Positions 1 to 8,630 of a DNA stretch of 64,000 nucleotides are shown in pieces. The translations under genes were made by a program, and so were the position numbers. Under the pieces are notes generated by a model that had not been told where the DNA came from, ran no database searches, and saw nothing but the letters and a program-made list of their open reading frames with translations. The DNA comes from DATKRB01 sp963794215 (lineage in GTDB: Bacteria; Actinomycetota; Acidimicrobiia; Acidimicrobiales; RAAP-2). The first letter of the stretch is position 1. Each line of letters begins with the position of its first letter. The stretch covers positions 1-64,000 of the forward strand of contig CAWCCQ010000002.1 of NCBI GenBank assembly GCA_963794215.1, read 5' to 3'.

Positions 1-29
1 TGCGTGTCAACCTTTTTGAGACAGATGGT

Positions 30-1053
30 TCACTCATTTGGTGAGTCGGTGGCCTCCTCTTCCTGCGGTTGGTTGATCCACACGGTGCTCGGGAGCGCCG
101 GCGGTGCCGGGGGTTTGCGAACGAAACGTTCGGGGTGCTCGGCGTAGGCGTCGAGGAGCACCGCACCACGGCGAGCTCGGATCCCCTTCGGCCCGGCCGT
201 AGTGGACGTCGGCGGGGGTGTGCAGGCCGATGCCCGAATGACGGTGATGGTCGTTGTACCAAGCGAAGAATCGAGCACAGTGCGCACGGGCGCCCTCGAA
301 GCTGCCGAACCGGTCGGGAAAGTCGGGTCGGTACTTGAAGGTCCGGACCTGTGATTCTGAGTACGGGTTGTCATTGCTCACGTGGGGACGGCTGAGCGAC
401 TTGGTGACCCCGAGGTCGCCCAGCAGGTGGGCCATCGGTTTGGCGATCATGGGCGACCCTCGGTCCGAGTGCAGCGTGAGCTGGTCTTTGGCCACGCCCT
501 GCTTGGCGATCGTGTCGGCGATCAGTCTGGTGGAGAGCTCGGACCGTTCCACCCGGGCCAGCATCCAGCCCACGGCATAACGACTGTAGATGTCCAGGAT
601 CACGTAGAGGTAGTAGTAGTTCCACTTCGCCGGGCCGTGGAGCTTGGTGATGTCCCACGACCAAACCGAGTTCGCCTTGGTGGCGATGAGCTCGGGTTTC
701 TTGTGGGCGGGGTGGGTGGCTTGGCGGCGACGTTCACGGACCTCGTCGTGCTCGTGGAGGATCCGGTACATGGTGGAGACCGATCCGAGGTAGATCCCCT
801 GGTCGAGCAACTTGGCGTAGACGGTGGCGGGTGCCTCGTCGACGAACTCGTCGGACTCGAGGAGCGCCTTGATCTGCTTGCGCTGGACCGGGGTGAGGGC
901 CCGGGGCTGAGGTGTTGTGATCCGTTCGGGGCGCTCAGGCTGCGGGCTCTTGCGGTGCCGGCGATACCAGGTGGCCCGGTCCACGCCGACGGCGGCCAAT
1001 GCCGCGTGCGTGCCCATGATCGGGCTGAGTTGGTCTATCGCTTCGTCGATCAT
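30..1053 (-). pseudogene. IS3-family transposase OrfB (integrase core), frameshifted
   Basis: The reading frame from 1053 encodes an IS3 OrfB: an N-terminal helix-turn-helix-like part (TWYRRHRKS), then the rve/DDE integrase core with SWDITKL (first D), LHSDRGSPM (second D) and an SESQVRTFKY segment carrying the catalytic E. After HTPADVHYGRA (near 195) the frame reads nonsense, while the next frame continues KGIRARRGAV...ERFVRKPPAPPALP, the usual C-terminus of this family, to a stop at 30. One extra base near 193-196 explains this. All three acidic residues remain, but the C-terminal tail is out of frame. The start ATG overlaps the OrfA stop (ATGA). Confidence 0.85.
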
Positions 1054-1499
1054 CTCTGTTCGCCGTTCTCCGCCGTGCTGTCTGTGGCGAGTTGCTCCAA
1101 CAGCGCGGAAAGTTTTCCCTGGATTCCACCACCCTTCTCGACTTGTCGAGCTCCCCGGTCAGTCGGTCGACCTTCCGCTCGAGGCGGACGATTCCACGAT
1201 CACGAGGATCGGCCTTTTGGCGGCCTGGTTGTCGGGCCAGGGCCTCTGGGCCCTGCTCGCTCTGCCGGCGCCAGGCGACGATCAGCGAGGAGTACAGGCC
1301 CTCACGGCGCAGCAGCGCTCCCCGAGCAGACCTCGGAAGAGCGTCGTACTCAGCGAGGATTCTGGGCCTCTGGGCCGCGCCGAAGAAGCGCCCGGCGTCC
1401 CGCTGATCGCTCGGGGACCTCGGGGTCCGGTAGGGCTGCGTCGTCCATCGCACCAGCATGGAGGCGCGTGTCGTCAATGTGGTTGATCGTGGTGGTCAT
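1050..1499 (-). pseudogene. IS3-family transposase OrfA, frameshifted
   Basis: The ATG at 1499 follows a GGAG ribosome site and starts MTTTINHIDDTRLHAGA. The frame shifts near 1395 into FFGAAQRPRILAEYDAL...SSLIVAWRRQ, the HTH_Tnp_1 part of IS3 OrfA, and shifts again near 1122 into IQGKLSALLEQLA, the usual OrfA C-terminus, ending at a TGA that overlaps the OrfB start. At least two single-base indels are therefore needed to restore OrfA. Normal IS3 elements use one programmed -1 frameshift between OrfA and OrfB. These internal shifts are different and point to decay or sequence error. Confidence 0.8.
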
Positions 1500-1570
1500 G
1501 GGAGAAGCTCCTTCTCCGCCCCCTCAGCTCATTGATTCGGTGCCAGGACCTGTCTCACCGGAGGTTGGCA

Positions 1571-1682
1571 CAGAGGGATGGGCTACCGCGTCACCGTGGG
1601 AGTTGGAACACCCCGCGAGAACGCACAGCCCGATCAGGGCGGCGACCACCGTCGCACCACCAGCACACCGACCATGTGACAT
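1571..1682 (-). pseudogene. 5' fragment of a secreted lipoprotein gene, cut by the IS3 element
   Basis: From the ATG at 1682 the peptide has a signal sequence with a lipobox, LIGLCVLAGCSNS, so the Cys would be lipid-anchored after type II signal peptidase cleavage. About 37 codons later the frame runs into the right end of the IS3 element and stops inside it (about 1524). The rest of the gene would lie beyond the left window edge or is lost. No function can be assigned from a signal peptide alone. The frame could also begin further upstream, at 1766. Confidence 0.5.
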
Positions 1683-1853
1683 AGGCGCAGACCTCCCCGG
1701 AGGGCCGGACCAGCCAGACACCCGACACAAGGCTGCCAGGCCGGCATCTCCACTGATTTCCATCAATACACCAAGTAAAACGGCACTTCAATGAGCGACG
1801 ACGCACCCAAAGGTGTGAGCCCGTACCGGGACGTCTGAAGTCGAACGTCCGCT

Positions 1854-2217
1854 CAGTCGCTGGCCTGCCGTAGCCGGTCCCAACGCTGTTGGGCCGCTTC
1901 GACCGCCTGCCAGTTGGCGTCGGCCCACTCGGCCATCGCTGCAAGCGGCTCATCGAGCGATCGGCCGAGGTCGGTGAGCCGGTAGAGGGTGGCCGTCTCG
2001 ACGCTGTCCGGGGTCGAGGTGGCGGAGGATTAGTCCGTCGCGTTCAGCTCGTCGGAGGGGTGTCCGTGAGCACTTTGTGCGAGATGCCATCGAGAGCATT
2101 GTGGAGGTCTTGATAGCGGCGCCCTCCCCGCGCCAACTCAGCCAAGATCGGCAGCGTCCAGCGTCCTGAGAGCAAGTGAACAGCGTTTGCCCCATCCGGG
2201 GATGATTGGCTCGTCAC
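1854..2217 (-). pseudogene. HxlR-family transcriptional regulator, two frameshifts
   Basis: From a GTG at 2217 the minus strand reads HLLSGRWTLPILAELARGG and RYQDLHNALDGISHKVLTDT, the winged-helix signature of HxlR/MarR-like regulators. A one-base insertion near 2058 shifts to LRRAERDGLILRHLDP, and a second near 2010 shifts to ETATLYRLTDLGRSLDEPL...AEWADANW, the family's conserved C-terminal part, ending at the stop at 1854. Joined, this is a normal-length HxlR protein of about 120 residues. HxlR regulators usually control an adjacent redox or detoxification gene. None is evident here. Confidence 0.75.
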
Positions 2218-2391
2218 GGCCACAGCGACGAGAACTCCTGCCGGACCGTCATGATCCGCTCGAAGAGCGAATAGGTTGGGGCTGCTCCATGATCAGGCGT
2301 CGCGTTTTCTGATTAGGACCCCTGGGGTGAACTGACGGTGCTGCAGGTGGTTGAAGCTGTCGCCCTCGACGCCCTTGGGCGCTCAATAACA

Positions 2392-4068
2392 TCACTGGCT
2401 GGCATCGCGGGCGAGGAGAGGGATGAGGACCTCGGCGTCGGGAGTCCCCCAGCCGGTGACGGGGTCCCAGCCGGTGCCGGCCTGGTATCCGGTGATCGTG
2501 ACCCCGTTGAGGGACACCGTGTTGTTGCCGGTGGTGATGTCGTGGAACGCCTTGTGATACAACGGACTTTGGGCGATTCGGTAGATTGCGGGGTTGACGA
2601 AGCCGAGAGCGTGGCCGGCCTGCTGGTCAGCCAGGGCAATCAGGCCGGCCCAGAAGGGTGCGGCGGCGCTCGTGCCGCCAGCCCCGATGAGCACCTCGCC
2701 GCCGCCCGGCGCGCTGAACGCGAGTGCCATGCCACTGGTACCGGTTGCCTCCCCGGCGACGTCTGGTACGCCACGGGTGGCGCCGATGCCGGGCACGCCG
2801 TTCTGGTAGCTCGGGCGTGTGAACAGCCGGCTTAACCCGCCACCGGATCCGTCCGGTGACCCGGACTGCACGTTCCAGGCGGTCTCGCTTTGGTAGGCGC
2901 CGCTGACGGGGTTCGCAGTCAGGGTCGTGCCGCCGACCGCGAGCGCCCACGGATCTGAAGCGGGCAAGCTCACTTCCTTGCGCGGCGTGGACGAGCCGTT
3001 GCCGATCGCGCCATAGTCTCCGGACGCGACAACGACGGTGACATGGCGGGTGGCGGCGTACTCGAGCGCTGAGTTCATAGTCGCCAACTCTGCGCTGGTC
3101 CAGGAGCTCTCACCCAAGTTGAAGTCCTGGCCGATGCCGCTTTGGGACATCACTGCTCCGTCGCCGACGGCGGTCCGCACGTACGTGGCGAACGTGGCGG
3201 CGAGCTTCGCCGGGCTGCTCACGTCCGCCGGGTCGACCAAGAGCTCACGGATGGTGGCGTCCGGGGCGACGGCGTGGACCAGTTCGGTGTCTTCTACCTC
3301 CTCGACGCCGGCCAACCACGGCGAGGCGGACGAACCGGCCAGGGTCATGCTCTCCCGGAGGTGTGCCGGGGGCAGTCCGAACCGGCTGTCGAAGTCCGCC
3401 AGGTCCTTCCGGATATCGGTGACCGACTGGCCGATGTCGGTGATCGGCTCGGGTCGCGCAGGCCCCGTCTCGGCCTCCTCTGGCAGCACCACCGTGACGC
3501 CGCGCCCGGTGATCCCGCGATCGAGCAGCGGCTGGATGCCATAGGCCACCAGGAACTGCCGCGGGGCGTAACACTGCGACACTTTCAGGCAGTCAGCCGG
3601 CGGACCACCAGGCGTGGCGGGTGCAGTCGCTGCTGTGGTGCTGCCCTTCTTCGGCAAAAGGTGCTCACATACCTTGCTCGCCGCAGCGAACTGCGCAGAG
3701 TTCGGATCGAATCCCGAGCCTGAAGCGACCGAGATATGGTCGCCGTCATCGATCGTGAGGTCGGGCATGTTCGGTTCGCCGTGGGTGCGCATGCAGCTGA
3801 CGTAGGCGAGGAGCGCGTTCTGGGGGCTGGTCGCGCTGTCGCCGCTCGGCGCTGCTGATGACTCGGTCGTGGTGGTCGTCTTGCCCAGACTGGCGACGCC
3901 GGGATTGGAGGGTCCACTCCCGCAGGCGGCGGCCAGTGCACCCACGCCAATGAGGGTTGCCACGATCAGGCCGAGTCGACGGAGTCGGGTCCATGGCCAC
4001 CGTCGACCCGCCACTCTCCATGATGCTGCCATCCGCTCGTCGCTTGGTTCGTGACCTGAAAGGATCAT
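2392..4068 (-). CDS. Lipid-anchored S53-family (sedolisin/kumamolisin-like) serine peptidase
   Basis: A protein of about 558 residues. The N-terminus has a basic stretch, a hydrophobic helix and a lipobox (LAAACG near residue 48), so it should be exported and lipid-anchored. A Thr/Ser-rich linker follows, then a short propeptide-like region with several Cys. The S53 catalytic domain starts around residue 170: EEVED holds the expected Glu/Asp pair four residues apart, VVASGDYG marks the oxyanion/Asp region, and GGTSAAAPFWAG is the nucleophile motif. Family members are acid-active endopeptidases, so a role in extracellular protein digestion at low pH is inferred. Two starts are possible (4068 or ATG 4032), neither with a strong ribosome site. 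The gene is divergent from a two-component system that may regulate it. Confidence 0.85.
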   Translation of the reverse strand: MILSGHEPSDERMAASWRVAGRRWPWTRLRRLGLIVATLIGVGALAAACGSGPSNPGVASLGKTTTTTESSAAPSGDSATSPQNALLAYVSCMRTHGEPNMPDLTIDDGDHISVASGSGFDPNSAQFAAASKVCEHLLPKKGSTTAATAPATPGGPPADCLKVSQCYAPRQFLVAYGIQPLLDRGITGRGVTVVLPEEAETGPARPEPITDIGQSVTDIRKDLADFDSRFGLPPAHLRESMTLAGSSASPWLAGVEEVEDTELVHAVAPDATIRELLVDPADVSSPAKLAATFATYVRTAVGDGAVMSQSGIGQDFNLGESSWTSAELATMNSALEYAATRHVTVVVASGDYGAIGNGSSTPRKEVSLPASDPWALAVGGTTLTANPVSGAYQSETAWNVQSGSPDGSGGGLSRLFTRPSYQNGVPGIGATRGVPDVAGEATGTSGMALAFSAPGGGEVLIGAGGTSAAAPFWAGLIALADQQAGHALGFVNPAIYRIAQSPLYHKAFHDITTGNNTVSLNGVTITGYQAGTGWDPVTGWGTPDAEVLIPLLARDASQ

Positions 4069-4206
4069 GGGGACGTTGTACGCCAGCAGCGGTTGCAGCC
4101 CGGTAACTAAGTAACCTTTTTGCAACCGTCGATCGGTCATCCTTGGAAACCAGAACCGCTCGGGCCGGTCCCGGTTGGACCACCACGGGTGGTAGGAGGA
4201 GAGGCT

Positions 4207-4866
4207 GTGAGGGTGCTGGTGGTCGAGGACCACGCCAAACTGGCGATGACCGTGGCAGCCGGCTTGCGCCAGGCTGGGATGGCCGTCGATGTCATCTTCG
4301 ACGGCCACGACGCCCTCGACCGCATCGCCGCCACCCTTTATGACGTCGTGGTGCTCGACCGAGACCTCCCTGGCGTGCACGGCGACGACGTCTGCCGGGC
4401 CCTGGTGGCCGAGGGTGCCCAGAGCCGAATCTTGATGCTCACCGCGGCGGGCGCGGTCGAGGACCGCGTCGAAGGGCTCGGCCTGGGCGCGGATGACTAC
4501 CTGCCCAAGCCGTTCGAGTTCTCCGAGTTGGTGGCCCGCATCCGGGCACTGGTCCGGCGCCCCGGTGCGGCGCTCCCGCCGACGTTGGTCTACGGGGACC
4601 TCACGCTCGACGCCTCTGAACGGATCGCCACCAGGGCCGGTACTCGCCTGTCGCTCAACCCGAAGGAGTTCGCCGTCTTGGAGATTCTCCTTGGTGCACG
4701 AGGCGCGGTGGTGTCGAGCGAGCAGCTCTTGGAGCGGGTGTGGGACGAGGCCGCCGACCCCTTCAGCCAGGCTGTCAAGACCACTATCAGCCGCCTGCGA
4801 GCCAAGCTGGGTGACCCGCCGATCATCGAGACCGTCGCCAAGTCGGGCTACCGGATCGGAGGCTGA
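4207..4866 (+). CDS. OmpR/PhoB-family response regulator
   Basis: The start is the GTG at 4207, which follows a strong GGAGGAG site; the open frame extends further upstream but without family similarity. The 219-residue protein has a receiver domain (VRVLVVEDHA; phospho-acceptor D51 in VVVLDRDLPG; conserved K in LPKPFEF) followed by a winged-helix DNA-binding domain (LSLNPKEFAVLEILL, ending TVAKSGYRIGG). It lies 3 bp upstream of a histidine kinase, so the two form an operon and a cognate pair. It is divergent from the S53 protease gene, with about 140 bp between the starts, which makes that gene a plausible target. The signal sensed is unknown. Confidence 0.93.
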   Translation: MRVLVVEDHAKLAMTVAAGLRQAGMAVDVIFDGHDALDRIAATLYDVVVLDRDLPGVHGDDVCRALVAEGAQSRILMLTAAGAVEDRVEGLGLGADDYLPKPFEFSELVARIRALVRRPGAALPPTLVYGDLTLDASERIATRAGTRLSLNPKEFAVLEILLGARGAVVSSEQLLERVWDEAADPFSQAVKTTISRLRAKLGDPPIIETVAKSGYRIGG

Positions 4867-4869
4867 CCC

Positions 4870-6114
4870 ATGGTTCGGCGCGGACGGCTCCGCGACCTGG
4901 CCGCCCGGCCCCACCTGCCCAAACGGACCGTGCGTCTTCGCCTCACCGCTCTCTACAGCGTTCTCTTCTTTCCCTTGGGCGCCGCGCTCGTCGTCATCAC
5001 CTTCGTCGTGACCATCTTGGCGTCACGTCCCGTCGTCGACGCACCCCTCGTCCGCCTGCTCCGGCACGGCAAGACCGTCATCGATCTCCCATCCAATGGA
5101 GCTGGCGTCAAGACGGCTACCCCTCCGTCGCTGGTACATCTGGGCTCCCTCAGCCTCGACTTCCACGAGTTCCTCCTCGGTTCGTGCATGACGCTTGTAG
5201 TAATGATCGGGATATCCGTGGTGCTCGGCTGGCTCATCGCCGGCCGGATCCTTCGACCGCTACGGACCATCACCAACACCACGCAGACCATCTCCGAGAA
5301 CGACCTCCATCAACGTCTGGCCCTAGCGGGTCCCCGAGACGAGCTCACCGAGCTGGGCGACACCATCGACGGACTTCTCGGACGGCTGGAGCGGGCGTTC
5401 GACTCGCAGCGTCGCTTCGTCGCCAACGCCTCCCACGAGTTGCGTACGCCTCTGACCGTGGATCGGGCCATGCTCCAGGTCGCGCTCTCCGATCCGGACC
5501 TCACCCTCGACTCGCTACGCGCCGCCTGCGGGGAGGTCCTCGAAGCGGGAAGGGAGCAGGAGCGGCTGATCGACGCACTCCTCACCCTGGCGCGCAGCCA
5601 GAGAGGTCTCGACCACAAGGAGCCCGTCGACCTTGCCGCTGTGACAAGCGAGGTGCTCCACGCCCACGAGCCGTCCGCTGCCGCCAGAGGACTCCACGTC
5701 GACGCCTCCCTCGGCGATGCCACCGTGCCCGGCGACGCCCGCCTCCTCTACCAGCTGGTGTCGAACCTGGTCGACAACGCCATCCGTCACAACATCACCG
5801 GCGGACGCGTCCAGGTCACGCTCGCCGCCAGCACCACCGAAGCGACGCTCACCGTGACCAACACCGGACCCCCCGTAGCGCCAGACCAGGTCAGCCGTCT
5901 GCTCCAGCCCTTCCAACGCGGCACCCCGGACCGGACAGCCACCCCGAACGGGCTTGGTCTAGGCCTGTCCATCGTGGCCGACATCGCCGAAGCCCACGGG
6001 ACCAGTCTCGGGGTCCTCCCTCGACCCGAAGGCGGCCTGACCATCACCGTCGCCCTTCCTGCCGACCCGACCATCCGCTCCCAGGATGGACGGCAAACGA
6101 CACCTGGCGCTTGA
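4870..6114 (+). CDS. HAMP-containing sensor histidine kinase
   Basis: A 414-residue membrane kinase. Transmembrane helices lie at about residues 27-50 and 103-125, with a small extracytoplasmic loop of about 50 residues between them. A HAMP domain follows (GRILRPLRTITNTTQTIS), then HisKA with the phospho-acceptor H189 in NASHELRTPL, and HATPase_c with the N box (LVSNLVDNAIRHN), NTGPPVAP and GLGLGLSIV. It starts 3 bp after the response regulator and is its likely partner. The F-box end (LLQPFQRG) closely resembles a short stretch found at the 3' end of the MMPL gene at 10.8 kb. Confidence 0.93.
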   Translation: MVRRGRLRDLAARPHLPKRTVRLRLTALYSVLFFPLGAALVVITFVVTILASRPVVDAPLVRLLRHGKTVIDLPSNGAGVKTATPPSLVHLGSLSLDFHEFLLGSCMTLVVMIGISVVLGWLIAGRILRPLRTITNTTQTISENDLHQRLALAGPRDELTELGDTIDGLLGRLERAFDSQRRFVANASHELRTPLTVDRAMLQVALSDPDLTLDSLRAACGEVLEAGREQERLIDALLTLARSQRGLDHKEPVDLAAVTSEVLHAHEPSAAARGLHVDASLGDATVPGDARLLYQLVSNLVDNAIRHNITGGRVQVTLAASTTEATLTVTNTGPPVAPDQVSRLLQPFQRGTPDRTATPNGLGLGLSIVADIAEAHGTSLGVLPRPEGGLTITVALPADPTIRSQDGRQTTPGA

Positions 6115-6482
6115 TCATCAGATAGTTCAGGTCATAAGAGCATTCCGGCGCCGCGCTGGGGTGTGTCGAGCTCGAGCCTCTGTACCTTTCACAATCCCCA
6201 GTCAGAACCTCGAGTAGTTCCCGCAGGTCACGCTGTTTGAATAAGAGATCGTCTTGACCCCGCGCGACAAGGCTCCAACCCGCACTACGACCCGCAAGGC
6301 AACTCGATTCAAGTTGCTCGGTCACGAGCGCACGGTTAGTGGAACTCGTAGATATAGCTCTTTCTAGAGGATCGGTCGAGCGTCGCCGATATCGTGCGCG
6401 CCGCAATCGCTCGCGTGTGCACCCAAACCATCGTGCCCTGAGCCAAGCGCGCCGGACCAGCGGTTCAGTGGTGTCACGAACT
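6115..6482 (+). other. Intergenic stretch between convergent two-component systems
   Basis: About 370 bp between the two convergent genes, with lower GC than its surroundings. A minus-strand reading frame crosses it (stretch QDDLLFKQRDLRELLEVLTGD read in parts) but I recognise no family and see no convincing start. No terminator hairpin stands out. It may hold a decayed gene. Confidence 0.4.
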
Positions 6483-7127
6483 TCAGCGTTCGAAATATGC
6501 CAGGACCGCCAACACTCGCCGGTTGTCGTCGTCGGAGGGCGGAAGGTCGAGCTTGGTAAAGATCCCCGAGGTGTGCTTTGCCACCGACCGCTCGCTTACG
6601 ACGAGCCGCTGCGCGATCGCCGCGTTCGAACGCCCTTCGGCCAGCAGGATGAGGACCTCACGCTCGCGGGGACTCAGCCGGGCTAGCGGTTGACTGCGGG
6701 ACCGACGGCTAAGGAGGCGGGCGACTACCTCGGGATCGAGGACGGTACCGCCTTCGGCCACCCGGGACACTGCGTCGAGTAAGGACCCGCCTTCGAGCAC
6801 CCGGTCTTTGAGGAGATAGCCAACGCCTCCTTGCCCGTCGGCGAGGAGTTCGCGCGCGTAGAGCTGCTCGACATACTGCGAGAGCACCAGGACCGGGAGT
6901 CCAGAATGGTCTGCTCGGACCTGGAGGGCAGCCCGAAGGCCCTCGTCAGTGAACGAGGGTGGCAGTCGGACGTCCACGATCGCCACGTCCGGTTTCAGCT
7001 CCGCGACGGCCGTGAGGAAGGCGGGCACTTCCCCGACCGCCGCGGCGACTGAAGCGCCAGAGACTTCGAGCAGCCGGGTGAGGCCCTCGCGGATGAGGAG
7101 CGAATCCTCCACGATCACGACTCGCAT
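6483..7127 (-). CDS. LuxR/NarL-family response regulator
   Basis: A 214-residue regulator: receiver domain with VVIVEDS at the N-terminus, acceptor D52 in VAIVDVRLPP and a GYLLKDRV segment with the conserved Lys. The C-terminal LuxR helix-turn-helix starts at about residue 148 (LSPREREVLILLAEGRSNAAIA, read in parts) and ends in the usual SVAKHTSGIFTKL pattern. Its start overlaps the end of the upstream histidine kinase by 13 bp, so the pair is translationally coupled. The operon is divergent from an MMPL transporter gene and probably controls it, an arrangement common in actinobacteria. Confidence 0.93.
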   Translation of the reverse strand: MRVVIVEDSLLIREGLTRLLEVSGASVAAAVGEVPAFLTAVAELKPDVAIVDVRLPPSFTDEGLRAALQVRADHSGLPVLVLSQYVEQLYARELLADGQGGVGYLLKDRVLEGGSLLDAVSRVAEGGTVLDPEVVARLLSRRSRSQPLARLSPREREVLILLAEGRSNAAIAQRLVVSERSVAKHTSGIFTKLDLPPSDDDNRRVLAVLAYFER

Positions 7128-8401
7128 GGGATCTCCACGGTGACCACGGTGGGTCCCCCGACTGGGCTGACGACCAGGAGCGTGCCGTCGAAAGCCGCCA
7201 CCCGTCGCTCGATTCCTCGAAGCCCGGTGCCGTTGGCCGGGTCGGCACCGCCGGCACCGTCGTCGGTAACCGTCATGCGCACCAGGCCGGCCCGCCGTCG
7301 AAGGTCGACGCGGACCTGTTGGGCGTCTGCGTGCTTGGCGACATTGGCCAACAGCTCGCTGAAAGCGAAGTACGTGGCCGACTCGACCGGGGCGGGCAGC
7401 CGATGACCCAGGTCGGCGTCGACCGAGATGTCGAGAGGACCGTCGAGGGCCAGCGCCCGCACCGCGTCCGCCAGACCACGGTCGGCGAGGACAGGAGGAT
7501 GGATCCCTCGCACCAGATCGCGCAGTTCTCCGATCGCCTTGGCCGAGGATTCCCTCGCGTCGGCTACAAGTTCCCTCGCAGCCGCGGGGTCACGCTCGAG
7601 GAGTTGTTCAACAGCCCCAAGCGTCATCCCCATGGCCACTAGCCGTGCCTGCGCCCCGTCATGGAGGTCGCGTTCTATCCTTCGGATCTCTTCGGCTTGG
7701 TGATCGACCACCTCGTTGCGGCTCTCGGCCAGTTGCGCGACCTGCCTGGCGAGTTCGGCCCGGCGGCTCTGTGCCAGCAGCCGGCGGGCGAATCGGCCGT
7801 AGACGGCCAGAAGAGCCGGTCCTACGGCGAAGCCGGCGAGGACGAACGCCACCCCGAGCGGGACGCACGCCCAGGCGGACGACATTGTCGTGACGTGAAT
7901 GGGTCCGTACCAATTGTTGGCCCCGGCGTCGACAATCGGCTTCCACGTAGCGGGCATCACCACACCGAACAGGCCCCAGAGAACCAACGCCGCCGGGATG
8001 AGGGTCAACACCCAACCGACGGTCGGGTTCACGAAGAGCCAGAGGAGATCCCGCCAGGTGGTCGGGTCTTTGAGCAGCCACGGTAAATCGGTACGCCAAC
8101 GCGCCCCCTTGCCCGTCCTCACTGGCTCGGGCCGGTACCAGGCGGCGATCTCCGTCCCTGTGGTCCGTCGGGTGAGGCGCCGAGCCCGCTCCGCCTCGCG
8201 GCGGACAGCAAGCAGGCAACCGGGCATCACCATGACACCCAGGAACACGGGAATGAGCGCTACCGCCATCAAGAACATCACGGCCACCGCCAGTTCGGCG
8301 AGCATCGGGCCACACAAAAGCACCCCCTGCCACGGGGCGCTCAACGCTCGGCGAGGCCATGACGCAGCGGCGGCTGGCGTGCTCGATGCTTTCTGGATCA
8401 C
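7115..8401 (-). CDS. NarL-type (HisKA_3) sensor histidine kinase with membrane sensor domain
   Basis: A 428-residue protein. The first 210 residues hold four hydrophobic segments (about 32-62, 125-148, 176-205) and resemble the membrane 'putative sensor' domain found on actinobacterial NarL-type kinases. The HisKA_3 dimerisation domain carries H247 in RIERDLHDGAQARL, and the ATPase domain has LLANVAKHADA, TVTDDGAGG and GTGLRGIERRV. It pairs with the downstream LuxR-type regulator, with which it overlaps. The ligand is unknown; membrane or antibiotic stress is a reasonable guess because the divergent gene is an exporter. Confidence 0.92.
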   Translation of the reverse strand: MIQKASSTPAAAASWPRRALSAPWQGVLLCGPMLAELAVAVMFLMAVALIPVFLGVMVMPGCLLAVRREAERARRLTRRTTGTEIAAWYRPEPVRTGKGARWRTDLPWLLKDPTTWRDLLWLFVNPTVGWVLTLIPAALVLWGLFGVVMPATWKPIVDAGANNWYGPIHVTTMSSAWACVPLGVAFVLAGFAVGPALLAVYGRFARRLLAQSRRAELARQVAQLAESRNEVVDHQAEEIRRIERDLHDGAQARLVAMGMTLGAVEQLLERDPAAARELVADARESSAKAIGELRDLVRGIHPPVLADRGLADAVRALALDGPLDISVDADLGHRLPAPVESATYFAFSELLANVAKHADAQQVRVDLRRRAGLVRMTVTDDGAGGADPANGTGLRGIERRVAAFDGTLLVVSPVGGPTVVTVEIPCES

Positions 8402-8515
8402 CTACCCCGCTCCTTTCACCTCACCCGAGGCCTGACACCAGGCCAGCAAGTTTGGTCGACCCCTCCAGTCTGGCTTGACCAGGGTCGATGGCGCAGTAGG
8501 TCTAGGCACCATCTT

Positions 8516-8540
8516 AGGGGGGGTACCTAGCACCCCCCCT
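8516..8540. promoter_or_regulatory. Perfect 9-bp inverted repeat, candidate operator
   Basis: AGGGGGGGT (8516-8524) and ACCCCCCCT (8532-8540) are exact inverse complements around a 7-base centre, ACCTAGC. The element lies in the 230-bp gap between the divergent kinase and MMPL genes, about 90 bp upstream of the MMPL start. Its position suits a binding site for the LuxR-type regulator of the adjacent operon. It could also fold as an RNA hairpin in a leader transcript. Confidence 0.5.
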
Positions 8541-8630
8541 CAACGCCTCCTAGGCCGCTGTCAGCGACAAGCGCCTTTCCGTACCGTCCAAAGGGACCGC
8601 ACGACGGCGACCCAAGCGAGGGAGACACCC

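Larger units (their letters stand above)
5..1570 (-). mobile_element. Degenerate IS3-family insertion sequence
   Basis: This segment holds overlapping OrfA and OrfB reading frames of an IS3-type element on the minus strand, both frameshifted. Candidate terminal repeats begin TG at each end: TGTCAACC...GAGACAG near position 5 and its imperfect inverse ending at 1570 (TGCCAACC...GAGACAG read inward). The ends match only imperfectly and I see no clean 3-4 bp target duplication, although only four bases of left flank are visible. The element therefore looks old and immobile. The right end lies inside a lipoprotein reading frame. The exact left boundary is uncertain because it touches the window edge. 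Confidence 0.7.

Noticed and set aside
382..1794. Long open frame on the plus strand through the IS3 element
   Set aside because: It is antisense to the transposase genes, whose motifs are clear on the minus strand; such shadow frames are common in high-GC DNA.
2392..4914. Single 840-residue protein from the longest frame around the S53 protease
   Set aside because: The extra N-terminal part is antisense to the OmpR regulator; the signal peptide and lipobox mark a start at or after 4068.
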